Shown one piece after another: positions 21,135 through 30,597 of a DNA stretch of 64,000 nt. The DNA comes from Meconema thalassinum. Taxonomy: Eukaryota > Arthropoda > Insecta > Orthoptera > Tettigoniidae. Under the pieces are notes generated by a model, which saw only the letters and a list, made by a program, of their open reading frames with translations, made no database searches and was not told the origin of the DNA. The position numbers and the translations under genes were made by a program. The stretch covers positions 278,983,527-279,047,526 of the forward strand of contig OX336389.2 of NCBI GenBank assembly GCA_946902985.2, in the 5' to 3' direction. How positions within the stretch are numbered: the stretch's first letter is position 1; every line of letters starts with the position of its first letter.

Positions 21135-21297
21135 AAATAATTAGTTAATTACACCGTAAGGAATGCTAGGTCATTATTACCCACGCAAAATAATTTGCTT
21201 CACAGTAACATTTCAACAGCGTCATTTTTCATATTTAAATAAAGTCCATTCGCCCGCTCCCCATAAACATTGCAAATGTCACCCCTGGCCAGAAAAT

Positions 21298-21700
21298 GTT
21301 GTTGTTGATTCATTGAGAGCTTTGCGACATCGTGGTCATATAGGCCCCTGTAGGCTACATAGATGAGTGTGGAATTCGCCTGACACCTGTGTTAGTGTGA
21401 TGGCTGTATTGGTGTGTGTATTTGTAATTCATGGGGATTGGGAATGAGGAGGCCGTGGCCTTAATTAAGGAACTATCCCAGCATTTTCCTGGAGTAGAAG
21501 TGAGAAACCATGGAGAACCACTTCCTGAATGGCTGAGGTAGGAACCGAACCCGCCACTTCTAAGTTTTGCCTTACGAGGCTGAGTGTGCCGCGTTCCAGT
21601 CCTCAGACCATATTTAAATTTCGTGACGGAGCCGGGAATCGAACCCGGGTCTCCGCGGTGACAGCCAAGAGTTTTTGCCACAACGCAACGAGGTGGACTA
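21298..21700 (-). mobile_element. SINE-1, full length
   Basis: Complete minus-strand copy: head near 21700 (CCACCTCGTTGCG), B box GGTTCGATTCCCGG, body, central domain, 3' end near 21298. Length about 400 bp. Confidence 0.88.
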
Positions 21701-21854
21701 AGAATAAGTTGTAATTTGATCGATCAGAGTTAAGTTACTAAACCCAGATTAAGGCACGTGACACAAGCTGCCTTTTTTTTTTCCAGAAATGGCGGTCATT
21801 CAGGATCGATAAACAATATTAATAATACTGCCGTGATCCAGCTGAGGTAATATA

Positions 21855-22647
21855 CAGGTCTTTATATTTGCTTGGCTAGGACATTCTCGCTCACGCGCTC
21901 CGCCAGTGACGCCTCAGTTGCCGGCTGCCGCGTGCGCGTATGTACGGCAGAGTTGGTGCTTACAATCAGTATCTTGCATTTTTACTCATCATGCTTACAG
22001 TAGATGTTAAAAATGTTCCCCATCTGCTGCCAAACATAATGAGCATCTACTTATGAAGTTTCCGGATATTCCTGTTAATTTAGCTTCACTAAGGAAATAA
22101 CGACCTTCAAGTCTATTCTTATCGTTAACTGAACCTGTACGTTTGAATCGCTTAGCCAGTTGTTTTATTGTGATTGTGTATAGTGCTGTATTGCCTTATG
22201 TGAAATATTCGTTACTTGAACGCGTATATTCGCACAATACGTACATTAAGTGCAGGAAATCGTGCGCTAGAACAAGTCAAAAGCTTCGAGTGAAATTCCC
22301 AGGGAGACCCATTCCTATAAATGGGACAATAAAACAACTGGCTAATTTGAGATTCAAACGTACAGGTTCAGTAAACAATAAAAATAGACGTTAAGTTCGT
22401 TATTTCCTTATTGAAACTAAATTAACCGGATTAACCAGAAACTTCATAAGAAGATGCCGGTTATGTTTGGCTGCGGATGGGGAACATTTTCAGCATCTAC
22501 TGTAAACATAGTGAGTAAAAATGCATGATACTGATTTTACGCACCGTATTCTGCCGAACATACGCGCGCGCGACGGCTGGCAACTGAGCCGTCACTGGCG
22601 GAGCGCGTGAGCGAGAATGTCCTTGCCAAGCAAATATAAAGACCCTG
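21855..22647. mobile_element. Foldback Tc1/mariner-type element, 793 bp
   Basis: Arms of about 320 bp (21855-22175 and 22322-22647) are inverted copies: CAGGTCTTTATATTTGC at left and GCAAATATAAAGACCCTG at right, both flanked by TA, and matching inward through CTCGCTCACGCGCTCCGCC and CCTGTACGTTTGAATC. Termini CAG...CTG with TA duplication indicate the Tc1/mariner group. The centre keeps a piece of helix-turn-helix coding sequence, listed separately. No catalytic domain is present. Confidence 0.88.
22143..22394 (+). pseudogene. Helix-turn-helix transposase remnant in the foldback element
   Basis: An 83-codon frame containing KCRKSCARTSQKLRVKFPGR followed by NGTIKQLANLRFKRTGSV. This pattern (FPGRPIP then a helix pair, then TGSV) matches the N-terminal helix-turn-helix seen in many insect transposase-like proteins (Pfam DUF4817 type). 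It reads across the spacer into the right arm and stops without a catalytic part, so it is a remnant. Identification rests on the motif alone. Confidence 0.6.
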
Positions 22648-22654
22648 TAAGATT

Positions 22655-22750
22655 CATTTAGGAACTTGGGACATCTTTGGTTTCCTCCTCCCCGCCCCTG
22701 TAAATTTATGTATTAGCCTGATAACTTGTGTCATTGAGGTGACTGTAATA
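22655..22750 (-). mobile_element. SINE-1 3'-end fragment
   Basis: TTGGGACATCTTTGG and CCTGATAACTTGTGTCA match the 3' end of minus-strand SINE-1 copies such as 45648. Confidence 0.55.
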
Positions 22751-23140
22751 GTGTGTCTAAATGTTATTGTTAGGGGTGGTGCTATACCGATAGTTGTGAG
22801 GAGTGAGTGTGGAAAGTTTGCTGTCATCGCCACGATTCGGAATGGACTTACTTGCTTGACAACGCTGGTAGGTGCACTGTCCTGCAGATGGTATTAGTAA
22901 TTTCATGGAAGAGAAATGGCCGCGGATGTTCTCAGTAACGACTGTAATGTTAAAGTTCAAGGGAAACTTTCTTAAGTCAATAGTTTAATTGCTGCAGACG
23001 TAATAATGTCATCGTTCAGCCACTGGGCGCTTGGTGGGGGCCAAAAAACCTTTCATCCTGGCTCACCGTGAGTACATAAACTCGCCTTGTTGGCAGGAAC
23101 TGAATGGGATATCAGCACGGGTAGCTACATACACCGGGCA
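22751..23140. other. Unassigned stretch
   Basis: No gene or repeat recognised. Confidence 0.4.
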
Positions 23141-23144
23141 CTGT

Positions 23145-23315
23145 AGCCGAGAACACCAACGTGCTAGCTCGTGCCTCGCTGGCAGCGGGAGTGCATGGGT
23201 TCGAATACCACCTCGGCTGTCCTGGAAATGATTTTCGTGGTTTCCCATTATCGCCACCAGGCAAATGACGACTTCCTTCCAAAAATCCCTTCCCTGATCC
23301 TTCCTTCATTGAATC
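23145..23315 (+). mobile_element. SINE-4, 5' part
   Basis: TAGCTCGTGCCTCGCTGGCA, B box GGGTTCGAATACC, then the central domain TTTTCGTGGTTTCCC. It matches the reverse complement of the 5' half of 4873-5180 and ends before the SINE-4 tail. Confidence 0.7.
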
Positions 23316-23319
23316 GGCC

Positions 23320-23713
23320 GGAGTTGAAAAGTATTAATTCTGTTCTCACTACTTTGCAGGAGACAGATAAAACGTCATTGACAGAACATAACTTAACAAA
23401 CAAACTATAGTCATGTATGCTGTGAAGCAACAATTCAGGTTATATTTGTGTTAGGGGAATATCAATTTTAATTTGATAAACATATTTTTCAAATCAATTT
23501 TGGAAACGTGACTTAATGCCTTTCTACTCCGTGGTCTGTTTAGTGCAGCATAAAGCCATCCACAATGAATATTTCACATGAAAATTTATTTTAAAATTGA
23601 TTTGTAACATAAAAGCCACCTAAACCCTGTACAAATGTAATTTACAATAACACTGTAACATGCGGGAATCTTGCAGTGCGGCCAACATTAAGAACGGAAT
23701 ACGGCGCAAGTCA
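23320..23713. other. Unassigned AT-rich stretch
   Basis: No gene or repeat recognised. Confidence 0.4.
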
Positions 23714-23723
23714 TTGACTTAAT

Positions 23724-24040
23724 ACCGACAGCAGTGGCTCAGCTGGCTAAAGCGCAGCGTTAGGCCATGGGACCAAGCTCTCTGCTGACTCTGTAGACGC
23801 GTGGGTTCGAGTCCCACCCTCGGCCGTCCTTGAAATGGTTTTCCGTGGTTTCCCATTTTCAACACCAGGCAAATGCTGGGACGGTACCTTCTGACAGGCC
23901 ACGGCCGATTCCTTCCACAACCTTGCCCAGTTTCATTCATCTTCATCCATTCCATCTCTCATCCCGACACGCAGGTCGCCCACGGGCGTCGAATAGAAAG
24001 ACCTGCACTCGGTCTCTCAGGAGGCCACACGATAAAAAAA
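23724..24040 (+). mobile_element. SINE-2, full length, A-rich tail type
   Basis: Complete copy with A box TGGCTAAAGCG, B box GGGTTCGAGTCCC, central domain and a tail ending GGCCACACGAT plus seven A. Flanks TTGACTTAAT (23714-23723) and ATGACTTAAT (24041-24050) are the target duplication. Confidence 0.92.
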
Positions 24041-24211
24041 ATGACTTAATCCATTTCTCCTCTGATCGCACTACACGTAGCAGTGTTTTCTGGCTTAAAC
24101 AGAAGTCTGACTTAATTCTTTCCTATGCCGTTCCATGCCCTTTCTACTAATTGTTTAAAAAATGACCAATTTTCACTTAATGCTTTTCATCTCCGACCGA
24201 TTCAATCACAC

Positions 24212-24370
24212 CCAAGTTAGCGGTCACCTAGGCGATCGGCCTGTCACCATCCCCAGTTGTATCTGCTGAGAAAGTGTATTCAGCTCCCAGACACCGTTCT
24301 TGCGTCAGTAGGGGAATGATCCCTCGCAGATTATGTGGGTGAAGCCGAGCTGGGCGGACAAGCATTTTTT
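24212..24370 (+). mobile_element. SINE-4, 3' part
   Basis: TAGGCGATCGGCCTGTCACC ... TTCAGCTCCCAGACACCG ... GGGTGAAGCCGAGC, ending in a T run. Same module as the left half of 4873-5180, opposite strand. Confidence 0.65.
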
Positions 24371-24504
24371 TAAAGTAGCTACATAGGCTACTTGTGTGCT
24401 TTAATTTGAGTTTGGCTGACTCGTTGATTTTCTACTGAGGTATAAACTTGAGATCCCGTAGTTTTGAACTGGGTCGCAGGTTCTCTTTGGTTACCTGCTG
24501 TATT

Positions 24505-25312
24505 ATTCTAGTTTCAACGGGGCTTAGGGATAATGGCAGGTGGATTTTACGGCCGTATGCCCTTCCTGGCGCCAACCTCATAAGAAGAGTTTTTTTGTTT
24601 TTTTTTTTGTTTTTAATCGAGTTTACCCTCCCTCAGCGAGGGAACTCACCACTACCGCCTATACGGGCAGTGTCCTAGAGCTGGGAACATTTGGTCGGAG
24701 TGGATACAACTGAGGAGGTGTGATCAGCACCTCGACTAGGCGGCCTCACCTGCAAAGCGAACAGGGGCCTTATGAGGAATGGGAAGGGAGGGGAAGATTG
24801 GGATAGAGAGGCAAGGAAGCGGGAAGGAGGCGGCCGTGGCCTTACAGTTGGGACCATCCCGGCATTTGACCGAAGACGAAGTGGAAAACCACGGAAAACC
24901 ACTTCGAGGATGGCTGAGGTGGGAATCGAACCCCCTCTACTCATTTGGGTCACTCGAGGCTGAGTAGACCCCGTTCCAGTCCTCATACCACTTTTGAAAT
25001 TTCGTGGGAATCGAACCCAGGACCTCCGGGGCGGCAGCTAACCATGCTGACCGCTACGCTACGGAGGCGACTAGGAAGAGTTAGTGGGAGATGAAATGAA
25101 TAAAGATGGATATAACTGGGCAAGAAGTTGGAAGGAATCGGCTGTGGTCTATTAGTAGGTACTGGTGTTGTCCCAGCATTTGCCTGGAGTTTAAGATAGG
25201 AAACCATGGAAGACCAGTTCAAGGAGGTGAGGTTAGAATCCATTCGTTTACCGAGTCCAGTGATAGCTTGGCCCCATGGCCTTGCGCTGCCTAACCAACT
25301 TACAGTAGCTAT
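24505..25312 (-). mobile_element. SINE-2 (second tail type), split by SINE-6
   Basis: The 3' tail lies at 24505-24589 (GGCCGTATGCCCTTCCTGGC) and the rest at 25072-25312, with the head near 25312. The copy is diverged. The halves are separated by SINE-6 flanked by TAAGAAGAG / TAGGAAGAG. Near 25311 TA is replaced by TACAGTA relative to other copies. Confidence 0.85.
24590..25071 (-). mobile_element. SINE-6, full length, 482 bp
   Basis: In reverse complement the head (A box TAGCGTAGCGG, B box GGGTTCGATTCCC) starts at 25071. A second B-like box, the central domain and a long unique 3' region follow, ending in an A-rich tail (T run at 24590). The 9-bp duplication TAAGAAGAG / TAGGAAGAG shows it inserted into SINE-2. 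The only copy in the window. Confidence 0.85.
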
Positions 25313-25319
25313 AGACTAC

Positions 25320-25975
25320 TAGTCAGTTCTGTTACGGTCCGCACCGAGATCACACCATATCCCTCTCTTTCTTCTCTGAACTGACGTCAACTCATAAATA
25401 TCCCCTCAGGCAGGGTTCACTGTGTTATAAACTCATTTCACAAAGACACCTGGAATATTACATAGTCCTACTGTCCAATTATCCCAGGCTATGCCCTCAG
25501 GAGATGCTGCTTGAGTTAATTTGTTCTAAGAAGTTGCTGTACAACTGCCGCTTCTTGATATTTATTTAGCAATGGACTCCTAATTGAAATGTTCCATATT
25601 ACAGTATAAATTGGAGTTGCTGCCTTCCAAGTGTTTACTAGTATGAAGTCACGGTACGTTAAGTCGCTTTGAATAGGTGATTCTGTTTTATCGCCTGCTC
25701 TCACGTACGGAACATATTTATCAACACTCGTATTCTAGTCCACAACGCTTGTCTGCTGATCATGGCGCTATCACAGGTCCCTCGAGATCGTAACCTCTGT
25801 CTTGCTTCGCACATCACTGGCGATTTTCGTTGCATAATCTCTGCATTAGTGGGATCGCTTTTCAGTCAACACGAGTGTACCCAATTACATTGGGCGATGA
25901 TTAACTGTGCCTGGAATAATACGTGCATGGTTATACTCATAGACTAATAAATAGGGGGTTTGAATGAGAAGTGTT
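25320..25975. other. Unassigned stretch with one MITE-end motif
   Basis: CTTTTCAGTCAACACGAGTG followed by CCCAATTACATTGGGCGATG at about 25860-25910 resembles the end of the foldback MITE at 43053. The rest is unrecognised. Confidence 0.4.
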
Positions 25976-25977
25976 TT

Positions 25978-26150
25978 TTAAAATCGCCTATCCTCCCGGC
26001 TTGGCTTCATCCACAAACCTTGCAAGGGATCATTCCCCTACCGTCAAAAAAAAAAACGGTATCTGGGAGCTGAACACACTTTAACAGCAGATACAACTGG
26101 GGATGGTGAAAGGCCGATCGCCAAGGCGACCACTAAATTGGGTCTAATGG
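25978..26150 (-). mobile_element. SINE-4, 3' part
   Basis: Minus-strand SINE-4 tail (TATCTGGGAGCTGAA, GGCCGATCGCC) with an A run inserted at 26046-26056. Confidence 0.65.
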
Positions 26151-26293
26151 ACGACTAGGCTAGTACCACCCTCTGACGTCACGCTATCACGTGGCTATGT
26201 TTAGAAACCAGTGTTGTGGGCAGCATGAGATGCTTGTGTGCGTTGTAGTTACGAATTAGGCTTAAATATTCGTTGTTTTACACCTTTTAGAAT

Positions 26294-26560
26294 AATGGTT
26301 CAACATTGTGCAGTTCCCCCAATACAAAAACAGATATGGCAAGTCCAAAGTAACGTTTCATTCCTTGCCATTGATCGTATTTTAAGAAAATAATGGCTTG
26401 TAAAAATTCATCGTGCTGAAAGGAAATTGCACATATCAGCCCACATGAGAGTGTGTTCAGCTCATTTCTTACCTTTAGACTTTAGCCAGTATTGTCTGAA
26501 AAAAAAGTGATGATGCTGTGCCAAGTGTATTCCCGTTTACTTTTCCAGGAAAATTAAAGC
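26294..26560 (+). pseudogene. Broken THAP-domain fragment
   Basis: The first frame opens with MVQHCAVP, a neighbouring frame gives TFHSLP (compare FH-x-FP of THAP domains), and the first frame returns with HMRVCSAHFLPLDFSQYCLK. VCSxHF ... DF is the THAP signature, a C2CH zinc-binding DNA-binding domain used in P-element-like transposases and in host proteins. A stop after ILRK and at least one frameshift break it. It could be a P-like transposon remnant or a retrocopy; no catalytic part follows before 26735. Confidence 0.6.
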
Positions 26561-26734
26561 CGCTACTTGTAAGGTGGCATATAAATTACGCCTAGATGTA
26601 AGACGATATTATTCACACTGTGATTGTTGAACGCTTGGTATGATATGTTAAAATATTAGGCGAGTACAGAAATAAAATAACGAGATTTATTTCTAATTTT
26701 AAAATAATTAGCTTCCTATTGATGAACACGGTGT

Positions 26735-27102
26735 ACCGACAGTAGTGGCTACGCTGGCTAACGCGCAGCGTTAGGTCATGGGGCCACGCTCTCTGCTGAC
26801 TCGGTAGACGCGTGGGTTCGAGCCCCACCGTCGGCCGTCCTTGAAATGGTTTTCCATGGTTTCCCATTTTCAACACTAGGCAAATGCTGGGACGGTACCT
26901 TCTGACAGGCCACGGCCGTTTCCTTCTACATCCTTGCCCAGTTTCATTCACCAGCATTCATTTCATCTCTCATTAACTCCTCTCATGAGGTTGGCGTCAG
27001 GAAGGGCATCCGGCCGTAAAAACCATCGCCACAAAGACTTCCATCGCATCTCATCCCCGACCCCGTTGGAAAACGGGAATAATAAGGGGTAGACATACAT
27101 AC
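26735..27102 (+). mobile_element. SINE-2, full length, second tail type
   Basis: Complete copy: ACCGACAGTAGTGGC head, B box GGGTTCGAGCCCC, central domain, then a tail with TCAGGAAGGGCATCCGGCCG and CGACCCCGTTGG, ending GGGGTAGACATACATAC. Perfect 17-bp duplications ATTGATGAACACGGTGT lie at 26718-26734 and 27103-27119. This copy fixes both ends of the family. Confidence 0.95.
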
Positions 27103-27119
27103 ATTGATGAACACGGTGT

Positions 27120-27895
27120 CAGTGCAGTGCCTGCAACAAGCCAGGAATATGGCATTTTATAGGCTAATAATAATGAAAATAGGAAGATGGATGTGTAAGC
27201 CTGTGTGCTATGTGACCTCAAATCCAGGTGGCCAGTCAAAAACTGAGGATGAAATATATCTATATGTAGGCCTAAGCCTATTGTACATACCAGCATTTTT
27301 TATAATGCAGCTTTCAAAAGGATTCTCTAGACTCTTATCAACTTGTAAAAGGACATCACTGGAATTAGGCCTTGGTTGCTACTATCCTCTACTGCATTAA
27401 ATTAACACAGGTGACCTCGCTGTTCCGCCCCTTAAAACAAAAATATCTAGCTAACTAACTAACGGCAGTCAATTCAGACATAAATTAAAATTTGCAGCTA
27501 TATTTTAAGAAGCCTACTTATATGTCTGTGGAATTTTGATAATTGACATAATTAAGACAACTCAATGGAAGGGGATTTCTCCTCTCCCTATGCACTTGCA
27601 CCAACGTTTAACCTATGCCACTGCTACTCAACAGATGAGCTGGATATTTTGGCAGGAATGTCAGTGGCTCCAGTACAGCATAGAACCATAGATTGTGTAT
27701 GAGGTAAAACAATCACATTAGATGAATGCATTTCCTTAACTGAAACAAGTGGATTATCGTAATTTTAAATGCCTTCCCAGACAGCCAATTTCTATTAAAT
27801 TGGAGATATTTACGATAAAACGTACCCAGCTTTGCGTGAACAGTAGCCTACGATCTAAGAACTTTGAACTCATAATTCTCTTCACAGCCTTGAAA
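27120..27895. other. Unassigned AT-rich stretch with a retroposon tail
   Basis: A tail-like segment at 27405-27450 (GACCTCGCTGTTCCGCCCCT then TAAAACAA) resembles the units of the 3095-3530 minisatellite. Otherwise nothing recognised. Confidence 0.45.
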
Positions 27896-28165
27896 ATAAA
27901 GTGGCTGTTGTTGTTTCATTTAAGGAGACTTAGACATCGTGGTCATATGGCTAACTTAATACGACTAAAATGACGGAAACTAGAAAATGTTGAAGATATT
28001 TGGCTTAAGGCCACGGTGGGCTCCATCCCAATCCCCGCCTCAATTACAAATACACACACACTTATACAGACACCACAATTACACATGTTATCAGACAAAT
28101 TCAACACATAAGTACACGGGGCCGAAATGACCACGATGTCCAAGACCCTAACCGTATACAACAAC
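27896..28165. mobile_element. Two SINE-1 3' ends in opposite orientation
   Basis: 27896-27955 is a minus-strand SINE-1 3' end (GACATCGTGGTCATATGGC). 27995-28165 is a plus-strand SINE-1 3' half (ACACGGGGCCGAAATGACC, then CACGATGTCC). They form a short inverted pair. Confidence 0.65.
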
Positions 28166-28382
28166 ATATAATAGTGCAATGAAATATCCTTCCGTATGTC
28201 TGATTTTAAGGTCGTTCGTTTCGGTTACATTCATCATTACTAGAATCTTCTGCTCTAGACGCAGTAGTAAGCAATAATAAGGACATTTTCTCGTTATTTT
28301 GGTATTTTGATATATCAGCTTGTAATCATCTAATTGATGTTTATAATGACATATGGATACCATAAAGAATAGAGCAGAGTCC

Positions 28383-28735
28383 ATTTCCTGGCTTAGCGGC
28401 TAGCATTCTTGGCCATCGTCCCAAAGGTCCAGGCCGATTCTCGGATCTACCAAGAAATTTAATTCTGGTCTGAGGGCTGGAACGTGGTACACTCAGCCTC
28501 TTGAGGCAAACCTGAGAAGAGGTGGGTTCGATTCCCACCTCAACCATCCTGGAAATGGCTTTCCGTGGTTACCATCTCTACTCCAGGATGGTTCCTAACT
28601 TTAGGCCTCATTTCCAATCATCTGCTAAATTTTAGATACTCTCACTACTACATACACTACACAGATTATGAGATTATGAGATAAATTCTACCCACACCCA
28701 AGTTACAGTATTACAAATTACAAAAAAAAAACATC
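28383..28735 (+). mobile_element. SINE-1, full length
   Basis: Diverged complete copy: head with TAGCGGCTAGCATTCTTGG, body CTGAGGGCTGGAACGTGG, second B-like box GGTTCGATTCCC, shortened central domain and 3' end CACCCAAGTTACAG. Confidence 0.8.
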
Positions 28736-29059
28736 AAATCCCTATAAGTCAAGGATTTGGCACCATCCGGTAGCGGTAGCTCAAATTAACTCACCGGATG
28801 AGCTAGCTCCTGAGAGTTTGTTTCTCTTGTAATGTTATATTCCAAGCTATTAACACATATCAATAATCACTAATTGTCCATTGACTTATTCCCATAATCT
28901 TAAATCTAAAAGTTCTGAGTGTTCAGATCATTCATCCCTTTGCCAATGCCAATTACAGTACTGTAAAGCTGAGAATGATTCTATTTCATTCTATCTCTCG
29001 ATGTCCTTGTCCACTAAACACCAACCACTTTGCATTGAATTTCGCCTGTTTCTTTTTCA

Positions 29060-29340
29060 ATCTTTCCCTCAGAGGCTCACATCTAGTGGGACTTGGGTTG
29101 GCGACCACGGGACCCCAGCTGAGTCCGACAATGCTTAAACTTACTTGTGCCAGGCTCCTCTTTGTCTTCTTTCCTGTCGACCTCTCTTGGTCAACTCTTG
29201 TTCTCTTCCGACCCGACGGTATTAGGGTATCCGAGGCCTCGGGAGTCTTTTCCTTTCCCGTCTTCATTGGCTCTTCTCTCATCTTTCCTGATCCCTCATA
29301 CTTCGTGGGATCAGCCTTCTTTTCATTATAGTTCCTTTTC
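29060..29340 (-). repeat. Unclassified dispersed repeat H, copy 1
   Basis: GAGGCTCACATCTAGTGGGA, GGCGACCACGGGACCCCAGC and CCGAGGCCTCGGGAGTCTTT match 40213-40515 in reverse complement. One frame is open on the minus strand (KMREEPMKTGKEKTPEASDT) and partly conserved at 40.3 kb (MRQGPIKAGKEETPEASDTL), so it may derive from a retroelement coding region. Function unknown. Confidence 0.7.
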
Positions 29341-29384
29341 TCTTTAAAATTCCTGCCCTGTTTTAATGAATTGGCTCCCGGCAT

Positions 29385-30365
29385 CTCTAAATTACATTTT
29401 GTGAGGTGCTTTTTTTTACTCAATCACATTGTGTAAGTTTTTTCAATGTACATTGCACTTTGTAAGTATTTTCTATCTAAACACCAATCTCAATTGCATT
29501 TTGTGTATTGTATGTCTACCCCTTATTATTTCCGTTTTCCAACGGGGTCGGGGATGAGATGAGATGGAAGTCTTTGTGGTGAAGGTTTTTACGACCGGAT
29601 GCCCTTCCTGACGCCAACCTCATGAGAGGAGTTAATGAGACATGAAATGAATGATGGTGAATGAAACTGGGCAAGGATGTGTAAGGAAGCGGCCGTGGCT
29701 TGTCAGAAGGTACCGTCCCAGCATTTGCCTGGTGTTGAAAATGGGGAAACCACGGAAAACCATTTCAAGGACGGCCGACGGTGGGGCTCGAACCCACGCG
29801 TCTACCGAGTCAGCAGAGAGCTTGGCCCCATGACCTAATGCTGCGCTTTAGCCAGCGTAGCCACTACTGTCGGTCTCAATTGCATTTTGTAAGTACAGTA
29901 TTTCGAATCGCGGGCTTCCACATATTGTGAGTATTTTGAATCTACCATACATTTTGTAAGCATTTTCAAATTCCATTGCATATTGTAAGTATTTTGAATT
30001 TCAATTACACTTTGTGAATGTTTTGAATCTGAACCGGCCTTTTTCAATCTCACTTGCATTGTGTATGTTCAATTCCAATTGCATTTTGTAAGTATTTTGA
30101 ACCTTAATTGCATTTTGTATCTATTTTCAATTTCAATTGCATTTTGTAAATATTTTGAATTTCAATTGCATTTTGTTGAGTATTTCGAATCTACATTCCA
30201 TTTTGTAAGAAATTTGAACCTAAACTACATTTTGTGCGTATTTTTCAATCTAAATTCCTTTTATTAGTATTTTCCTTCTAAATTACCTTTACCTTTTATA
30301 AGTATTTCCATTCTTCATTTTGTGAGCCATTTCAATCTGAGTTCCATTTTGTAAGTATTTTCAGT
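29385..30365. repeat. About 30-bp minisatellite, split by a SINE-2
   Basis: Degenerate repeats of AATTGCATTTTGTAAGTATT followed by TTGAATCT, roughly 20 units, with the SINE-2 at 29505-29873 in the middle. Unit divergence is high. One unit (29893) has TACAGTA where its neighbours have TA. Confidence 0.85.
29505..29873 (-). mobile_element. SINE-2, full length, second tail type
   Basis: Minus-strand complete copy, head at 29873 and tail end at 29505. Perfect 17-bp duplications TCTCAATTGCATTTTGT lie at 29488-29504 and 29874-29890, derived from the host minisatellite unit. Confidence 0.93.
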
Positions 30366-30490
30366 CCAGCATGATTTTCGTTATGGTTTCAATTTCATTG
30401 TCATTTTCGCTATCACCCAGGCCATTAGGGGCCGATAACCCAGATGTTAGGCCCCTTAAAACAACAATTATCATCATCATCATCATTTTT
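30366..30490 (+). mobile_element. Retroposon 3' tail with (ATC)n
   Basis: TATCACCCAGGCCATTAGGG, GCCGATAACCCAGATGTTAG, then CCCCTTAAAACAACAATTAT and ATC repeats. The same tail occurs inverted at 38778-38862 and in part at 14650. Confidence 0.65.
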
Positions 30491-30597
30491 TCAATCTTGG
30501 GATTCCATTACGTTGCGGTGTAGGCCCACCTATCTTGATGCATCCTGGCCACGCATCCGCTCCAAGTCAATTCAAGCGATCTTGCTTAGTTGTAAGC

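Noticed and set aside
28881..29423. Overlapping open frames on both strands near 29 kb as a host gene
   Set aside because: The segment is a dispersed repeat (also at 39.9-40.5 kb). The minus-strand frame may be old retroelement coding sequence, but no domain is recognisable.
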